Positions 1 to 9,036 are shown, counted from the stretch's first letter. The stretch: 64,000 bases of DNA from an uncultured Bradyrhizobium sp. (GCF_936943645.1 NZ_CAKZJO010000084.1:62001-126000), one strand, 5' to 3'. A program made the numbers and translations. The notes: generated by a model from the sequence alone, not told the origin.

Positions 1-135
1 CTCAACGAGGCCGGAATCGGCCTCTATCGGGGCGATGCCGCATCCGTCGCGCCGGGCCAGTGGGACCTGGTGATCGAGGGCGAGGCGCGAGGGACGCGGG
101 TTTTCATGTCGCGCAACCGCGTGATCCTGAACTGA
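1..135 (+). CDS. fixH: FixH, C-terminal part (truncated by window edge)
   Basis: The frame is open from base 1 and ends at a TGA at 133-135. It gives 44 residues ending in SRNRVILN, with a WDLVIEGEARG stretch like the periplasmic end of FixH. FixH is a membrane protein needed, with FixG, FixI and FixS, to mature the cbb3-type oxidase used in microoxic respiration. The call rests on this tail and on fixI starting 11 bp downstream and fixS after it. The 5' part lies outside the window. Confidence 0.85.
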   Translation, partial: LNEAGIGLYRGDAASVAPGQWDLVIEGEARGTRVFMSRNRVILN

Positions 136-146
136 AGGATTTTGTC

Positions 147-2336
147 ATGCAGGTCACGCGCGATTTCTCTCATTATGTTCGCGAGGCGGGCGAGGGCGTC
201 CAGCACATCGATCTCGCGGTCGAAGGCGTTCACTGCGCCGGCTGCATGGCCAAGATCGAACGCGGCCTGTCCGCCATTCCCGACGTCACGCTGGCGCGCG
301 TGAACCTGACCGACCGCCGCGTCGCGCTGGAGTGGAAGGCAGGTACGCTCGACCCCGGCCGCTTCATCGACAGGCTCGAAGAGCTCGGCTACAAGGCCTA
401 TCCGTTCGAAACCGAAAGTGCCGAAGTGGCGGAGGTCGCCGAATCGCGCTTCCTGCTGCGCTGCCTCGGTGTCGCCGCGTTCGCCACCATGAACGTGATG
501 ATGCTGTCGATCCCGGTGTGGTCGGGCAACGTCTCCGACATGCTGCCCGAGCAGCGCGACTTCTTCCACTGGCTCTCGGCGCTGATCGCGCTGCCGGCGG
601 CGGCCTATGCCGGCCAGCCGTTCTTCCGTTCGGCCTGGCGCGCGCTGTCGGCGAAGACGACCAACATGGACGTGCCGATCTCGATCGGCGTAATTCTCGC
701 GCTCGGCATGTCCGTGGTCGAGACATTCCACCACGCCGAGCATGCCTATTTCGACGCGGCGATCATGCTGCTGACCTTCCTGCTTGTCGGTCGCTTCCTC
801 GACCAGAACATGCGGCGGCGGACCCGCGCCGTCGCCGGCAATCTCGCCGCGCTCAAGGCGGAGACGGCGGCCAAGTTCGTCGGTCCTGACGAGATCTCGC
901 AGGTGCCGGTGGCTGCGATCAATCCCGGCGACATCGTGCTGCTCAGGCCCGGCGAGCGCTGCGCCGTCGACGGCACTGTGATCGAGGGGCGTTCGGAGAT
1001 CGACCAGAGCCTGATCACCGGCGAGACGCTCTACGTCACGGCCGAGCAGGGCACGGCGGTTTATGCGGGCTCCATGAACATCTCCGGCACGCTGCGGGTG
1101 CGCGTTTCGGCCGCGTCCGAGGCGACGCTGCTCGCCGAGATCACGCGGCTGCTCGACAACGCGCTCCAGGCGCGCTCGCGCTATATGCGCCTCGCCGACC
1201 GTGCCTCGCGCCTCTATGCGCCGGTGGTGCATGCGACCGCGCTGCTGACCATCCTGGGCTGGGTCATCGCCGGCGCGGCCTGGCACGATGCGATCGTCAC
1301 GGGCGTCGCGGTGTTGATCATCACCTGTCCCTGCGCGCTGGGCCTTGCCATTCCGACCGTGCAGACCATCGCCTCCGGCGCGATGTTCAAGTCCGGCGTG
1401 CTGCTGAATTCCGGCGACGCAATCGAGCGGTTGGCCGAGGCGGATCATGTCATCTTCGACAAGACCGGCACGCTGACGCTGCCCGATCTCGAGGTGATGA
1501 ACGCCGCCAGCATTCCCGCTGACATCTTCGAGCTGGCCGGCCGGCTCGCACTGTCGAGCCATCATCCGGTTGCGGCCGCGGTGGCGCAGGCTGCCGGCGC
1601 CAAATCGCCGGTTGTCGGTGCGATCGAAGAGGCCGGGCAGGGCGTCCGTGCGACCGTGGACGGCGTCGAGCTCCGTCTTGGCCGCCCGTCCTTCTGCGGT
1701 GCGGAGGCGCTGATCGGCAGCACTATCGTCGATCCCGAAGCCTCCATCGTCGCGTTCAGCAGGGGCAGCGACCGGTTCGTCCTTTCGGTCCGCCAGGGCC
1801 TGCGGCCGGATGCACAGGCCGTGATTGCGGCGCTGAAGGCGCGCAACGTCGGCATCGAGATTCTCTCGGGCGACCGCGAGCCGGCCGTGAAGGCGGCGGC
1901 CAAGGCGCTTGAAATTCCGGAATGGCGCGCCGGCGTCACGCCGGCCGACAAGATCGCGCGGATCGAGCAATTGAAGCAGCGCGGCGCCAAGGTGCTGATG
2001 GTCGGCGACGGCATGAACGACGCGCCGTCGCTGGCGGCAGCCCATGTCTCGATGTCGCCGATTTCGGCCGCGCATCTCAGCCAGGCCACCGCCGACCTCG
2101 TCTTCCTCGGACGTCCATTGGCGCCGGTAGTTGCCGCCATCGACGCTTCGCGCAAGGCGCTGCATCTGATGCGGCAAAACCTTTGGCTCGCCATCGGCTA
2201 CAATGTGCTCGCGGTGCCGGTTGCAATCAGTGGCGTCGTGACGCCGCTGATTGCGGCGGCCGCCATGAGCGGATCCTCGATCCTGGTCATGCTGAATTCG
2301 CTGCGCGCGCGCACTTCCTCGCGGGAGATCGTGTGA
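147..2336 (+). CDS. fixI: Copper-translocating P1B-type ATPase FixI (cbb3 oxidase assembly)
   Basis: A 729-residue heavy-metal P-type ATPase. It has an N-terminal HMA domain with CAGC at residues 30-33, several membrane segments between about 140 and 420, a TGE actuator motif in LITGET, the metal-channel CPC at 394-396, the phosphorylation motif DKTGTLT starting near D438, an HP motif in SSHHPVA and the hinge GDGMNDAP. In the FixI/CcoI family this pump supplies copper for the CuB site of cbb3 oxidase. I chose the ATG at 147, 11 bp after fixH; a 29-codon upstream extension is open but overlaps fixH. It overlaps fixS by one base (TGATG), so the two are probably translationally coupled. Confidence 0.96.
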   Translation: MQVTRDFSHYVREAGEGVQHIDLAVEGVHCAGCMAKIERGLSAIPDVTLARVNLTDRRVALEWKAGTLDPGRFIDRLEELGYKAYPFETESAEVAEVAESRFLLRCLGVAAFATMNVMMLSIPVWSGNVSDMLPEQRDFFHWLSALIALPAAAYAGQPFFRSAWRALSAKTTNMDVPISIGVILALGMSVVETFHHAEHAYFDAAIMLLTFLLVGRFLDQNMRRRTRAVAGNLAALKAETAAKFVGPDEISQVPVAAINPGDIVLLRPGERCAVDGTVIEGRSEIDQSLITGETLYVTAEQGTAVYAGSMNISGTLRVRVSAASEATLLAEITRLLDNALQARSRYMRLADRASRLYAPVVHATALLTILGWVIAGAAWHDAIVTGVAVLIITCPCALGLAIPTVQTIASGAMFKSGVLLNSGDAIERLAEADHVIFDKTGTLTLPDLEVMNAASIPADIFELAGRLALSSHHPVAAAVAQAAGAKSPVVGAIEEAGQGVRATVDGVELRLGRPSFCGAEALIGSTIVDPEASIVAFSRGSDRFVLSVRQGLRPDAQAVIAALKARNVGIEILSGDREPAVKAAAKALEIPEWRAGVTPADKIARIEQLKQRGAKVLMVGDGMNDAPSLAAAHVSMSPISAAHLSQATADLVFLGRPLAPVVAAIDASRKALHLMRQNLWLAIGYNVLAVPVAISGVVTPLIAAAAMSGSSILVMLNSLRARTSSREIV

Positions 2337-2503
2337 TGGAGATTCTGGTCATCCTGGTGCCGTTGGCCTTGATGCTTGGCGGCGCCGGTCTCGTCGCCTT
2401 CCTGTGGTCGCTCAGAAGCGGCCAGTACGACGATCTCGACGGTGCCGCCTGGCGCGCCATCGCCGACGACGAGCCGCCGCAGGAAGCTCCAGCCAAGCGC
2501 TAG
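2336..2503 (+). CDS. fixS: FixS, small cbb3 oxidase maturation protein
   Basis: A 55-residue protein with one N-terminal membrane helix (about residues 3-26), then the motif FLWSLRSGQYDDLDG and an acidic, proline-rich tail. The WSLRSGQYDDLDG signature and size fit the FixS/CcoS family, which is needed for cofactor insertion into cbb3 oxidase. The start codon overlaps the fixI stop, and the last bases overlap by 4 bp the convergent MFS gene on the other strand. Confidence 0.95.
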   Translation: MEILVILVPLALMLGGAGLVAFLWSLRSGQYDDLDGAAWRAIADDEPPQEAPAKR

Positions 2504-3699
2504 CGTTTCAGAGCGAAGGTGAGCAAGGCCGCGGCGGAGAGGGCCAGGCCGACGCCGAACACGCAGGCATGCCAGCCGTACGCGTCGAACAGGCGCCCGA
2601 GTACGGCCGTCCCGACCAGCCCGCCCAAGAAATAGCACGCAAGATAGCTCCCGCTGGCGATGCCGCGGTTGTCGGCAGCCGCCTGTCCGACGAAGCCTGT
2701 CGCGGCGGCCTGCGCGAAGAACGTGCCGACGCCGACCAGAACCATGCCGGCGAGGACTTCGCTCAGATGCGGCATCAGCAACAAGGGCAGGCCGAGCCCG
2801 GCCATTGCGAGCGCGCCCCAGATCGTCGGACGCGTTCCGAGCATTGCTGCCACCCTGCCGGCCAGAAGGGTCGTGACGACCGATGGCAGGAAGACAAAAT
2901 AGACGAGGCCGAGATCCATCATGCCGAGCGCCAGCGGCGGCCGCACCAGCACGAAATTGACGAAGGTGAACGTGCCGATGAAGGCGCAGAGGATGCAGAA
3001 GCCGATGCCGAAGGCCGCGCACAGGCGCGGATTGCGCCAATGTGCGAGTGTGGCGGCGAGCGGCGAAGCCGCCAGCATCGTCGCATGCATCGGCTGCACG
3101 CGTCGGATCGTGAAATAGACCAGCACTGCGCCGACGAGGTTGAGGGCTGCGAACAGATAGAAATTCCAGGCGAGGCCCAGTCCGTCGGCGATTGCGGCCG
3201 AGATCAGCCGTCCCACGAGATTGCTCGCGACATTGCCGGTGATGTAGGCGGCAAAGGCACCGCCAGTGTCCATCGCGCTGCATTGCTCGCCGAGATAGGC
3301 GAGGGTGAGCGCGAAAGCGGCCGCCATGCACAGGCCCTGCGTGATCCGCAAGGCGGTGAAGACGGCCAGATTCGGCGCCGCGGCCAGGAGGCTGGTGGGG
3401 ACCGCCAGCAGCGCCAGGCTGAGCAGAATGCCGGTCCGCCGGTCGATGTGCGGGCTGAAGAAGCCGACGACGAGGCTGGCTGTGGCCATGCCGAAGGTGC
3501 TGGCGTTGACGGCAAAGCCCATCGCCGCCGGCGTGACGCCGTAGTGCCGCGTCAGCGCGGGCAGGATCGCCTGCGTCGCGAAGAGATCGACGACGGTCAG
3601 GAATGCCGTCAGGCCGATCACGAGCGAGCGCAACGCCAAACCCGGCGAATGCGTCTCCATCGTCATCGCCGGCCCGAGCGGCGTGGAAAGGTTGGTCAT
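2500..3699 (-). CDS. MFS permease
   Basis: A 399-residue hydrophobic protein with about 12 membrane segments. A loop with PHIDRRTG between segments 2 and 3 is a degenerate form of the MFS motif A. It probably exports or takes up a small molecule, and resembles the YnfM/AraJ-type proton antiporters, but the substrate cannot be read from sequence. The start at 3699 is preferred because AAGGGGG lies about 8 bases upstream; an in-frame ATG ten codons further up lacks this. It is convergent with fixS and overlaps its stop by 4 bp, leaving no room for a terminator between them. Confidence 0.85.
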   Translation of the reverse strand: MTNLSTPLGPAMTMETHSPGLALRSLVIGLTAFLTVVDLFATQAILPALTRHYGVTPAAMGFAVNASTFGMATASLVVGFFSPHIDRRTGILLSLALLAVPTSLLAAAPNLAVFTALRITQGLCMAAAFALTLAYLGEQCSAMDTGGAFAAYITGNVASNLVGRLISAAIADGLGLAWNFYLFAALNLVGAVLVYFTIRRVQPMHATMLAASPLAATLAHWRNPRLCAAFGIGFCILCAFIGTFTFVNFVLVRPPLALGMMDLGLVYFVFLPSVVTTLLAGRVAAMLGTRPTIWGALAMAGLGLPLLLMPHLSEVLAGMVLVGVGTFFAQAAATGFVGQAAADNRGIASGSYLACYFLGGLVGTAVLGRLFDAYGWHACVFGVGLALSAAALLTFALKR

Positions 3700-3741
3700 G
3701 GCGTTGCGCCCCCTTGTGCCTGATGTCATTGCGGGTGCGCG

Positions 3742-3876
3742 CGTCTCGTCCTTCGAGACGACCGCTTCGCGGTCTCCTCAGGATGAGGCTAAGCGACATC
3801 GTGCCCCCTGGGGCTGTCGCCGCGCACTCCGTCCTCATCCTGAGGAGCCCGCTCAAAGCGGGCGTCTCGAAGGATA
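3742..3876. repeat. Dispersed palindromic repeat, CTTCGAGACG / CTCAGGATGAG type
   Basis: CTCCTCAGGATGAG at 3774-3787 is an exact inverted copy of 3833-3846. Outside it, TCCTTCGAGACG at 3749-3760 is inverted at 3863-3874. The element fills the gap between the 5' end of the MFS gene and the 3' end of the cupin gene. I know this kind of sequence as a multi-copy intergenic element of Bradyrhizobium and relatives. Only one copy is in this window, so its repeat status rests on that recollection and on the inverted structure. Confidence 0.7.
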
Positions 3877-3886
3877 GCCGCAGCGA

Positions 3887-4381
3887 CTACATGTGGTGAT
3901 CGTTGGGATCCTTGCGGACGTCGCCGACGTAGAGAATGACGGTCTCCTTGCCGAGGTTCTTCCACCAATGCGAGGTGCCGGAGACCTCGGGACGGATATC
4001 GCCGGCCTTGTGCACGATCGGGTCGACGCAGTTGGAGGCGTATTCGACGATCTCGCCCTGCTGCACGAAGATCAGCGCGGGACGGTCGTCGTGGCTGTGC
4101 CAGGGCACGATGCCGCCGGGCTCGATGGTCAGTTTGCGGAAGCGCAGCTCGCGTCCCTCGATATGGGCCGGCTGCTTGCCGAGGTCGATCGCACCGAGCG
4201 TGACGTCGGTGACGCCGACAGGCTTGTAGTCGACCATCTGCTGGGCGTTCGGCTTGATCTTGCTGGCTGGACATTCGCCGGCAACGACCGGATGCGCCGA
4301 CAACATCAGCGCGCCGGCGACGGCAAGGCCGGGCCAGATCAGACGCGACAAGACTTGGCTCTTGGAATGGCTCGTGGACAT
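3887..4381 (-). CDS. Exported cupin-domain protein
   Basis: A 164-residue protein. The first ~34 residues are a signal peptide (basic start, hydrophobic core, cleavage near VVAGEC). A single cupin barrel follows: the first motif is PWHSHDDRPALIFVQQGEIVEY with metal-ligand histidines and Gln/Glu, and the second is in SGTSHWWKN. A secreted or periplasmic metal-binding protein is expected. The substrate is unknown, and such small cupins may be enzymes or binding proteins. AGGAG six bases upstream supports the start. The HHM end is histidine-rich. Confidence 0.8.
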   Translation of the reverse strand: MSTSHSKSQVLSRLIWPGLAVAGALMLSAHPVVAGECPASKIKPNAQQMVDYKPVGVTDVTLGAIDLGKQPAHIEGRELRFRKLTIEPGGIVPWHSHDDRPALIFVQQGEIVEYASNCVDPIVHKAGDIRPEVSGTSHWWKNLGKETVILYVGDVRKDPNDHHM

Positions 4382-4619
4382 GGAAGATCTCCTGTGTTGG
4401 CCGCAACCCCGCTGGTTGCCGGCTATGACGGGAGCTTCATCGAGATCGCGTCGATCCTGAAATGCCGGCTCGCTCTCGATGCGATAGCGGTGCGCTATCT
4501 CGATGCGCGGTGGCTATCGATCCGATTGGGCAACGGCATTTCCGCTTTCGCGACATTCGGCGTCCGATGACAGGGCGCCCGATTGGCGGGCGTTCACGTC
4601 AATCCGGAGGAGCACCCCC

Positions 4620-4904
4620 ATGCCGAAATTGTCCAAGACCCTGATCGCCACCGCCGCTTTTGCGGTCATCGCCACCTCCGCCTTCTCGGAGGCCGCCTGG
4701 GACTTCAAGGCCGGCATGGCCTATGTCTATGGTGGTCCCGGCAAGATGTCGGCGATGGCCATGGCCCCGGCCGAGAAGAACCACGAGGCAATGATGAAGA
4801 ACGCCAAGAAGGTGCCCGACAACACCGTCTTCTTCATGAGCAACGGATCGCTGTATTCCACCTCGGGACGGCTGGATCCGACCGGCAATTTCTACGTGAA
4901 CTGA
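4620..4904 (+). CDS. Small exported protein of unknown function
   Basis: A 94-residue protein with a clear Sec signal (KLSKTLIATAAFAVIATSAFSEA), giving a mature domain of about 70 residues with a methionine-rich stretch (KMSAMAMAP) and an aromatic/glycine end (STSGRLDPTGNFYVN). GGAGGAG 8 bases upstream fixes the start at 4620; an upstream in-frame extension of 39 codons has no such site. I do not recognise the family. A perfect 9-bp hairpin (4921-4943) follows the stop. Confidence 0.75.
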   Translation: MPKLSKTLIATAAFAVIATSAFSEAAWDFKAGMAYVYGGPGKMSAMAMAPAEKNHEAMMKNAKKVPDNTVFFMSNGSLYSTSGRLDPTGNFYVN

Positions 4905-4920
4905 ACGGGGCCTGGCATCG

Positions 4921-4943
4921 CGGCCGCCCCTTGCGGGCGGCCG
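4921..4943 (+). terminator. Hairpin after the small exported protein
   Basis: CGGCCGCCC at 4921-4929 pairs perfectly with GGGCGGCCG at 4935-4943 around a 5-base loop. No T-run follows, so it may be a weak terminator or an mRNA 3' stabiliser. Confidence 0.5.
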
Positions 4944-4972
4944 AACCGGGAAACTAATATTCGCCGAAGAGA

Positions 4973-5704
4973 ATGCCGGAGCAGAAGATGACATCTCTCT
5001 CGCCAGCCGATGCCGAACAGCTCAGGCTTGCCTTCCAGCGCTGCCGCGACATGGACGGCACGCTGAACGAACAGCTCCGCGCCTATGCCGACGCCAGCCG
5101 TGCGGTCTTTCCGGCCTATGGCGAGGCCGTCGACCGCCTGGTGGCGAGATTGGGCGAGAACGGCGGCGGCGAGTCCGCGCCGCGGCCGGGCGATACGATG
5201 CCGCCCTTCATGCTGCCGGACGAAGCCGGGCGTCTCGTCGCTCTGCCGTCGCTGCTGGAGCGCGGTCCGCTCGCCGTGATGTTCTTCCGCGGCCATTGGT
5301 GTCCGTATTGCCGGCTCAATGTCCGCGCCGTGGTCCAGGCACTCGACCGCATCAAGGCGATCGGGGCGCAGGTCGTCGCGGTGATGCCGGAGACGCAGGA
5401 ATACACTGGACGGCTCAAGGCCGAATCCGGCGCGCCGTTCCCGATCCTGACCGATCTCGACAACGGCTATGCGCTGTCGCTTAATCTGGCGATCTGGCTC
5501 GGCGCCGAGATCCAGAGCCTGCTGTCCTACCAGGAGATGGCGAAATTCCATGGCAACGACGGCTGGATGCTGCCGATCCCCGCCGTGTTCGTGGTCGGTC
5601 GCGACGGCATCGTAAAAGCGCGCTTTGTCGACCCCGATTTCCGCAAGCGGATGGAGATCGATGATCTGATCGAAGCGCTGGAGGGCGCGAGCCGCCAGAA
5701 CTGA
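4973..5704 (+). CDS. Thioredoxin-fold AhpC/TSA (peroxiredoxin-like) family protein
   Basis: A 243-residue cytoplasmic protein. The N-terminal ~70 residues are helical; a thioredoxin-fold AhpC/TSA domain follows, with PRPGDTMPPFMLPDEAG and the active-site segment FFRGHWCPYC near residues 100-110. The CPYC pair resembles a disulfide reductase motif more than the single peroxidatic cysteine of classic peroxiredoxins, so peroxidase versus thiol-reductase activity is open. There are two candidate starts, 4973 (GAAGAG upstream) and 4988 (GGAG upstream), five codons apart. Confidence 0.8.
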   Translation: MPEQKMTSLSPADAEQLRLAFQRCRDMDGTLNEQLRAYADASRAVFPAYGEAVDRLVARLGENGGGESAPRPGDTMPPFMLPDEAGRLVALPSLLERGPLAVMFFRGHWCPYCRLNVRAVVQALDRIKAIGAQVVAVMPETQEYTGRLKAESGAPFPILTDLDNGYALSLNLAIWLGAEIQSLLSYQEMAKFHGNDGWMLPIPAVFVVGRDGIVKARFVDPDFRKRMEIDDLIEALEGASRQN

Positions 5705-5724
5705 GGCGCCTATTTTTTCTTTCC

Positions 5725-5863
5725 CTCTCCCCTTGTGGGAGAGAGTGGCTCGCCGCAAAGCGGCGAGACGGGTGAGGGGTCTTCATCCTCACGAGCGGTT
5801 GTGCAATTGGAAAGAACCCCTCATCCGGCGCTTCGCGCCACCTTCTCCCACAAGGGGAGAAGG
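5725..5863. repeat. Dispersed palindromic repeat, CTCCCCTTGTGGGAGA type
   Basis: CTCCCCTTGTGGGAGA at 5727-5742 is inverted exactly at 5844-5859. A smaller TCGCCGCaaaGCGGCGA palindrome is at 5750-5766, and a GGTGAGGGGT / ACCCCTCAT pair is in the middle. This fills the gap between the AhpC-like gene and the LysR gene. The sequence is of the multi-copy intergenic type common in Bradyrhizobium; one copy is seen here. It could act as a bidirectional terminator between two convergent genes. Confidence 0.75.
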
Positions 5864-5889
5864 AAGAGCGCCGGCGGTCATTCGCGATA

Positions 5890-6771
5890 TTACCCCGCGA
5901 TCTCGCGCCAGTCGGCGCCGCGCAGCATGCGCATGACGGTGTTGGCGACGGCCGTTCGCTGGCGGCCGGCCACGCCGTAAAGGCTGACGGTGCGGCGGGC
6001 ATCGAGTCCTGCGACGGTGGCGCGCGTCAGCGTGTCCGGCAAAGGCGAGGTGTGCGGCACCATGGCAACGCCGATCTCGGCGTCGACCAGCTCGATCAGG
6101 TCGCGCTCGCTCGAAATCTCGTGACCATGCTCTATGCCGTGCTCGTGCAGGCTCGCGGAGATGCGGCGCGCATGCTCGCAGAAGGTCCGGCTCAGCAATT
6201 GCTCGGAGCGCAGATCCTCCAGCTCGATGCTGCTGCGGCCGGCCAGCCGGTGTCCCTCGCCAACGACGAGCTCGAAGCTCTCGGTGAACAGCGGCCAGAC
6301 GTCGAGCCGGTCCCAGGCCTCGTCGATCTCGGCGGCGATGCCGAGCTCGGCCTCTCCCTTCTTGAGGAAGTCGCCGACCTCGCGGGCCGTTCCGCGCAGG
6401 AAGCGCAGCTCGAGCCGGTTGAACTGCCGCCTGATCTCGTTGAGGTGGGGGATCAGCAATGCCAGATCGATCGAATGCGTCAGCGCGATCCGGAGCGCGC
6501 CGACCTCTCCGCTTTTGAACGAGGAGGCGAGCGAACGCGCGCCGGCGGCGGCGTCATAGCACTGCTTCAGCAGCGGATGCATGCGCTGGCCGAGCTCGGT
6601 CAGTTGCGCCGCCGGCCGCTCGCGGCGAAACAGGTCGCCGCCGAGCTCGGCTTCGAGCTGCTTGATCGCGCGCGTCAGCGACGGCTGCGTGACATTGCAC
6701 TCCTCCGCTGCGCGCGTGAAATTGAGCAACTGCGCGACCGCGAGGAAATAGCGGACCTGGTGCATTTCCAT
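5890..6771 (-). CDS. LysR-family transcriptional regulator
   Basis: A 293-residue regulator: an N-terminal winged HTH (MEMHQVRYFLAVAQLLNFTR, then CNVTQPSLTRAIKQLE) and a periplasmic-binding-like effector domain from about residue 90. The natural start is ATG 6771; the frame is open 193 codons further upstream but that part is not LysR-like and runs through the divergent gene. It is divergent from the hydroxybutyrate dehydrogenase with 177 bp between starts, so it probably controls that gene and itself. The effector is unknown. The pattern EMHQVRYFLA is seen in LTTRs close to OxyR and CbbR-like groups. Confidence 0.88.
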   Translation of the reverse strand: MEMHQVRYFLAVAQLLNFTRAAEECNVTQPSLTRAIKQLEAELGGDLFRRERPAAQLTELGQRMHPLLKQCYDAAAGARSLASSFKSGEVGALRIALTHSIDLALLIPHLNEIRRQFNRLELRFLRGTAREVGDFLKKGEAELGIAAEIDEAWDRLDVWPLFTESFELVVGEGHRLAGRSSIELEDLRSEQLLSRTFCEHARRISASLHEHGIEHGHEISSERDLIELVDAEIGVAMVPHTSPLPDTLTRATVAGLDARRTVSLYGVAGRQRTAVANTVMRMLRGADWREIAG

Positions 6772-6948
6772 GAATCGGCTCCCGGCAAGATAGGGCGATC
6801 CTATCGGATCGAACCGGCGAATGACATCCCAGCCGCAATAGCGCGCGCCTATGGATTCGGAAGCCAGCCGGTATTTCCGTTCGGGCGGCCGGTCCTCCAG
6901 GTTTTTGCGAAGGCTGGGAGCCCAGTCATCGTCAATGGAGATCGGGTC

Positions 6949-7773
6949 ATGAACATACCGCTGAAGCCGCAGACCTCTCAGCCGGCACGTACACTGGCCG
7001 GCAAGGTGGCCCTGGTCACGGGTTCGACCAGCGGCATCGGGCTCGGCATCGCGCGTGCACTGGCGGCGGCCGGCGCCGACGTGGTGCTGAACGGGCTTGG
7101 CGTCGCCGCTGAGATCGGCAAGGCACGCGAGCAGATCGCCGCCGAGTTCGGCGTCAAGGCGAGCTATTCGCCGGCGGACATGACGAGGCCAAAGTCGATC
7201 GCCGAGATGATCGCGGCGACCATCGCCGAATCCGGCCGGCTCGACATCCTCGTCAACAACGCCGGCATTCAGCATGTTGCGCCGCTCGAGCAATTTCCGG
7301 TCGAGAAATGGGACCAGATCCTCGCGATCAACCTGACCTCGGCCTTCCACACGACGCGGCTCGCGCTGCCGGCGATGCGCCAGAACGGCTTTGGCCGGAT
7401 CATCAACATTGCGTCAGCGCACGGCCTGGTCGGCTCGCCGTTCAAGGCCGCCTACGTCGCTGCCAAGCACGGCATCGTCGGCCTGACCAAGGTCACGGCG
7501 CTGGAGACCGCGGAGGAGGGCATCACCTGCAACGCGGTCTGTCCCGGCTACGTCTATACACCTCTGGTCGAAGCGCAGATCGACGGACAGGCCAAGGCGC
7601 ACGGCATCTCCCGCGAGCAGGTCATTCGCGATGTGCTGCTGGCGCAACAGCCGAACAAGCGCTTTGCCGCGGTCGAGGAACTCGGTGCGCTCGCGGTGTT
7701 CCTGGCGACGGATGCGGCGGCTTCGATCACCGGCATCGCGCTTCCGGTCGACGGCGGCTGGACCGCGCATTGA
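6949..7773 (+). CDS. bdhA: 3-hydroxybutyrate dehydrogenase (SDR family)
   Basis: A 274-residue short-chain dehydrogenase with NAD-binding GSTSGIGLGIA, NNAG, the catalytic serine/tyrosine/lysine set in NIASAHG and YVAAKHG, and the C-terminal PVDGGWTA found in D-3-hydroxybutyrate dehydrogenases. A His after the catalytic Ser (SAHG) and the LLAQQPNKRF segment are typical of BdhA. It oxidises 3-hydroxybutyrate to acetoacetate in PHB turnover. The start is ATG 6949 with GGAG 9 bases upstream. The patatin gene follows 49 bp later, an arrangement seen in other proteobacteria. The divergent LysR is the likely regulator. Confidence 0.9.
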   Translation: MNIPLKPQTSQPARTLAGKVALVTGSTSGIGLGIARALAAAGADVVLNGLGVAAEIGKAREQIAAEFGVKASYSPADMTRPKSIAEMIAATIAESGRLDILVNNAGIQHVAPLEQFPVEKWDQILAINLTSAFHTTRLALPAMRQNGFGRIINIASAHGLVGSPFKAAYVAAKHGIVGLTKVTALETAEEGITCNAVCPGYVYTPLVEAQIDGQAKAHGISREQVIRDVLLAQQPNKRFAAVEELGALAVFLATDAAASITGIALPVDGGWTAH

Positions 7774-7822
7774 CATGAGCCGGCGCAACAAGTCCAGTAT
7801 TCGATCAATGCAGGAGCGTGAC

Positions 7823-8971
7823 ATGAACGGCACACACGACACCACATCGGGCAAGGGTCACGACCTGCCGGGTCAGATCGTTCTCGTGCTCCAGGGCGGC
7901 GGCGCGCTTGGCTCCTATCAGGCCGGCGTCTATCAGGCCTTGCACGAGGTCGGGATCGAGCCGGATTGGGTCATCGGCACCTCGATCGGTGCCATCAATG
8001 CGAGCCTGATTGCCGGCAACGCGCGGGAGCATCGACTGGAGCGCCTGAGGGAATTCTGGAAGCGGATGGAGCAGAAGCCGGTCTGGGACTGGCGCGCCGC
8101 GTTTCCCGGTTTCAATGAGAAGCTGGCCTATTGGTCGACCGTCACCCACGGCATTCCCGGTTTCTTCCGGCCCAACCCGCTGGCGCATGCCGGCGATTCC
8201 TATCCGCTCGGTGCGGACAACGCAGGCTATTATTCGACCGCTCCGCTGGAGAAGACGCTGAGCGAACTGGTCGATTTCGATCTTGCCAATCGTTGCGCGC
8301 CGCGCCTGACGGTTGGTGCGGCTCATGTCGGCACCAGTGTCATGCGCTATTTCGACAGCCGTGACGGCGAGATAACGGTGAAGCATGTGCTGGCGTCGGG
8401 CGCGCTGCCGCCGGCCTTCCCGGCGGTGCGCATCGACGGGGAACTTTATTGGGATGGCGGCATCCTGTCGAACACGCCGACCGAGGCGGTGTTCGACGAC
8501 AATCCACGGCGGGATTCGCTGATCTTTTCCGTGCATTTGTGGAATCCCGTCGGCGCCGAGCCGACGACGATGGCGGAGGTGCTGAACCGCCACAAGGACG
8601 TGCAGTATTCCAGTCGCATTTCGAGCCAGATCGCACGCCAGCAGCAGGCTCACCGCCTGCGCCATGTCATCAATCAGCTCGCGGCACGGCTTCCGGAGAC
8701 CGAGCGTAACGATCCCGCGGTGAGGGAATTGACGAGCTACGGTTGTCCGACCCGCATGCATGTGGTGCGGCTACTGGCGCCGCAGCTCGAGCTTGAGACC
8801 CACACCAAGGATATCGACTTCAGTCCGTCGGGGATCACGCGGCGCTGGCACGCTGGTTACGCTCACACGCGGTCGGTCCTGACGCGCAAGCCTTGGATCG
8901 GCGAATTCGATCCACTCGCCGGCGTGGTGCTGCACGAGCATACGGACGAGATGCCGATGGCGGCGGAATAG
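7823..8971 (+). CDS. Patatin-like phospholipase (DUF3734-type)
   Basis: A 382-residue protein. The patatin domain begins with LVLQGGGALGSYQAGVYQAL (oxyanion hole), has the nucleophile elbow GTSIGA, and the catalytic aspartate in YWDGGILSNTP. The C-terminal ~120 residues match the extra region common to BdhA-linked patatins. It probably hydrolyses acyl esters (a lipid, or PHB oligomers). I chose ATG 7823 because CAGGAG lies 6 bases upstream; ATGs at 7775 and 7808 are also in frame. It sits in an apparent operon with bdhA, which suggests a lipid/PHB link, but that is inference. Confidence 0.87.
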   Translation: MNGTHDTTSGKGHDLPGQIVLVLQGGGALGSYQAGVYQALHEVGIEPDWVIGTSIGAINASLIAGNAREHRLERLREFWKRMEQKPVWDWRAAFPGFNEKLAYWSTVTHGIPGFFRPNPLAHAGDSYPLGADNAGYYSTAPLEKTLSELVDFDLANRCAPRLTVGAAHVGTSVMRYFDSRDGEITVKHVLASGALPPAFPAVRIDGELYWDGGILSNTPTEAVFDDNPRRDSLIFSVHLWNPVGAEPTTMAEVLNRHKDVQYSSRISSQIARQQQAHRLRHVINQLAARLPETERNDPAVRELTSYGCPTRMHVVRLLAPQLELETHTKDIDFSPSGITRRWHAGYAHTRSVLTRKPWIGEFDPLAGVVLHEHTDEMPMAAE

Positions 8972-9006
8972 AGCTGCTCTCTCATCATCGAATTGCCACA
9001 GGCCTT

Positions 9007-9026
9007 GCGGATCGTCGGCGATCCGC
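9007..9026 (+). terminator. Hairpin downstream of the patatin gene
   Basis: GCGGATCG and CGATCCGC form an 8-bp perfect stem with a TCGG tetraloop, 35 bp after the patatin stop. There is no T-run; a possible weak terminator. Confidence 0.4.
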
Positions 9027-9036
9027 AGGCGTCGCT

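Noticed and set aside
24..2177. A 717-codon open frame opposite fixI
   Set aside because: It runs antisense to a gene with all P-type ATPase motifs; its product is Arg/Gly/His-rich and repetitive, as expected of a GC-rich shadow frame.
6772..7350. A 5' extension of the LysR gene upstream of ATG 6771
   Set aside because: Residues upstream are not LysR-like and the frame runs through the start and coding region of bdhA on the other strand.
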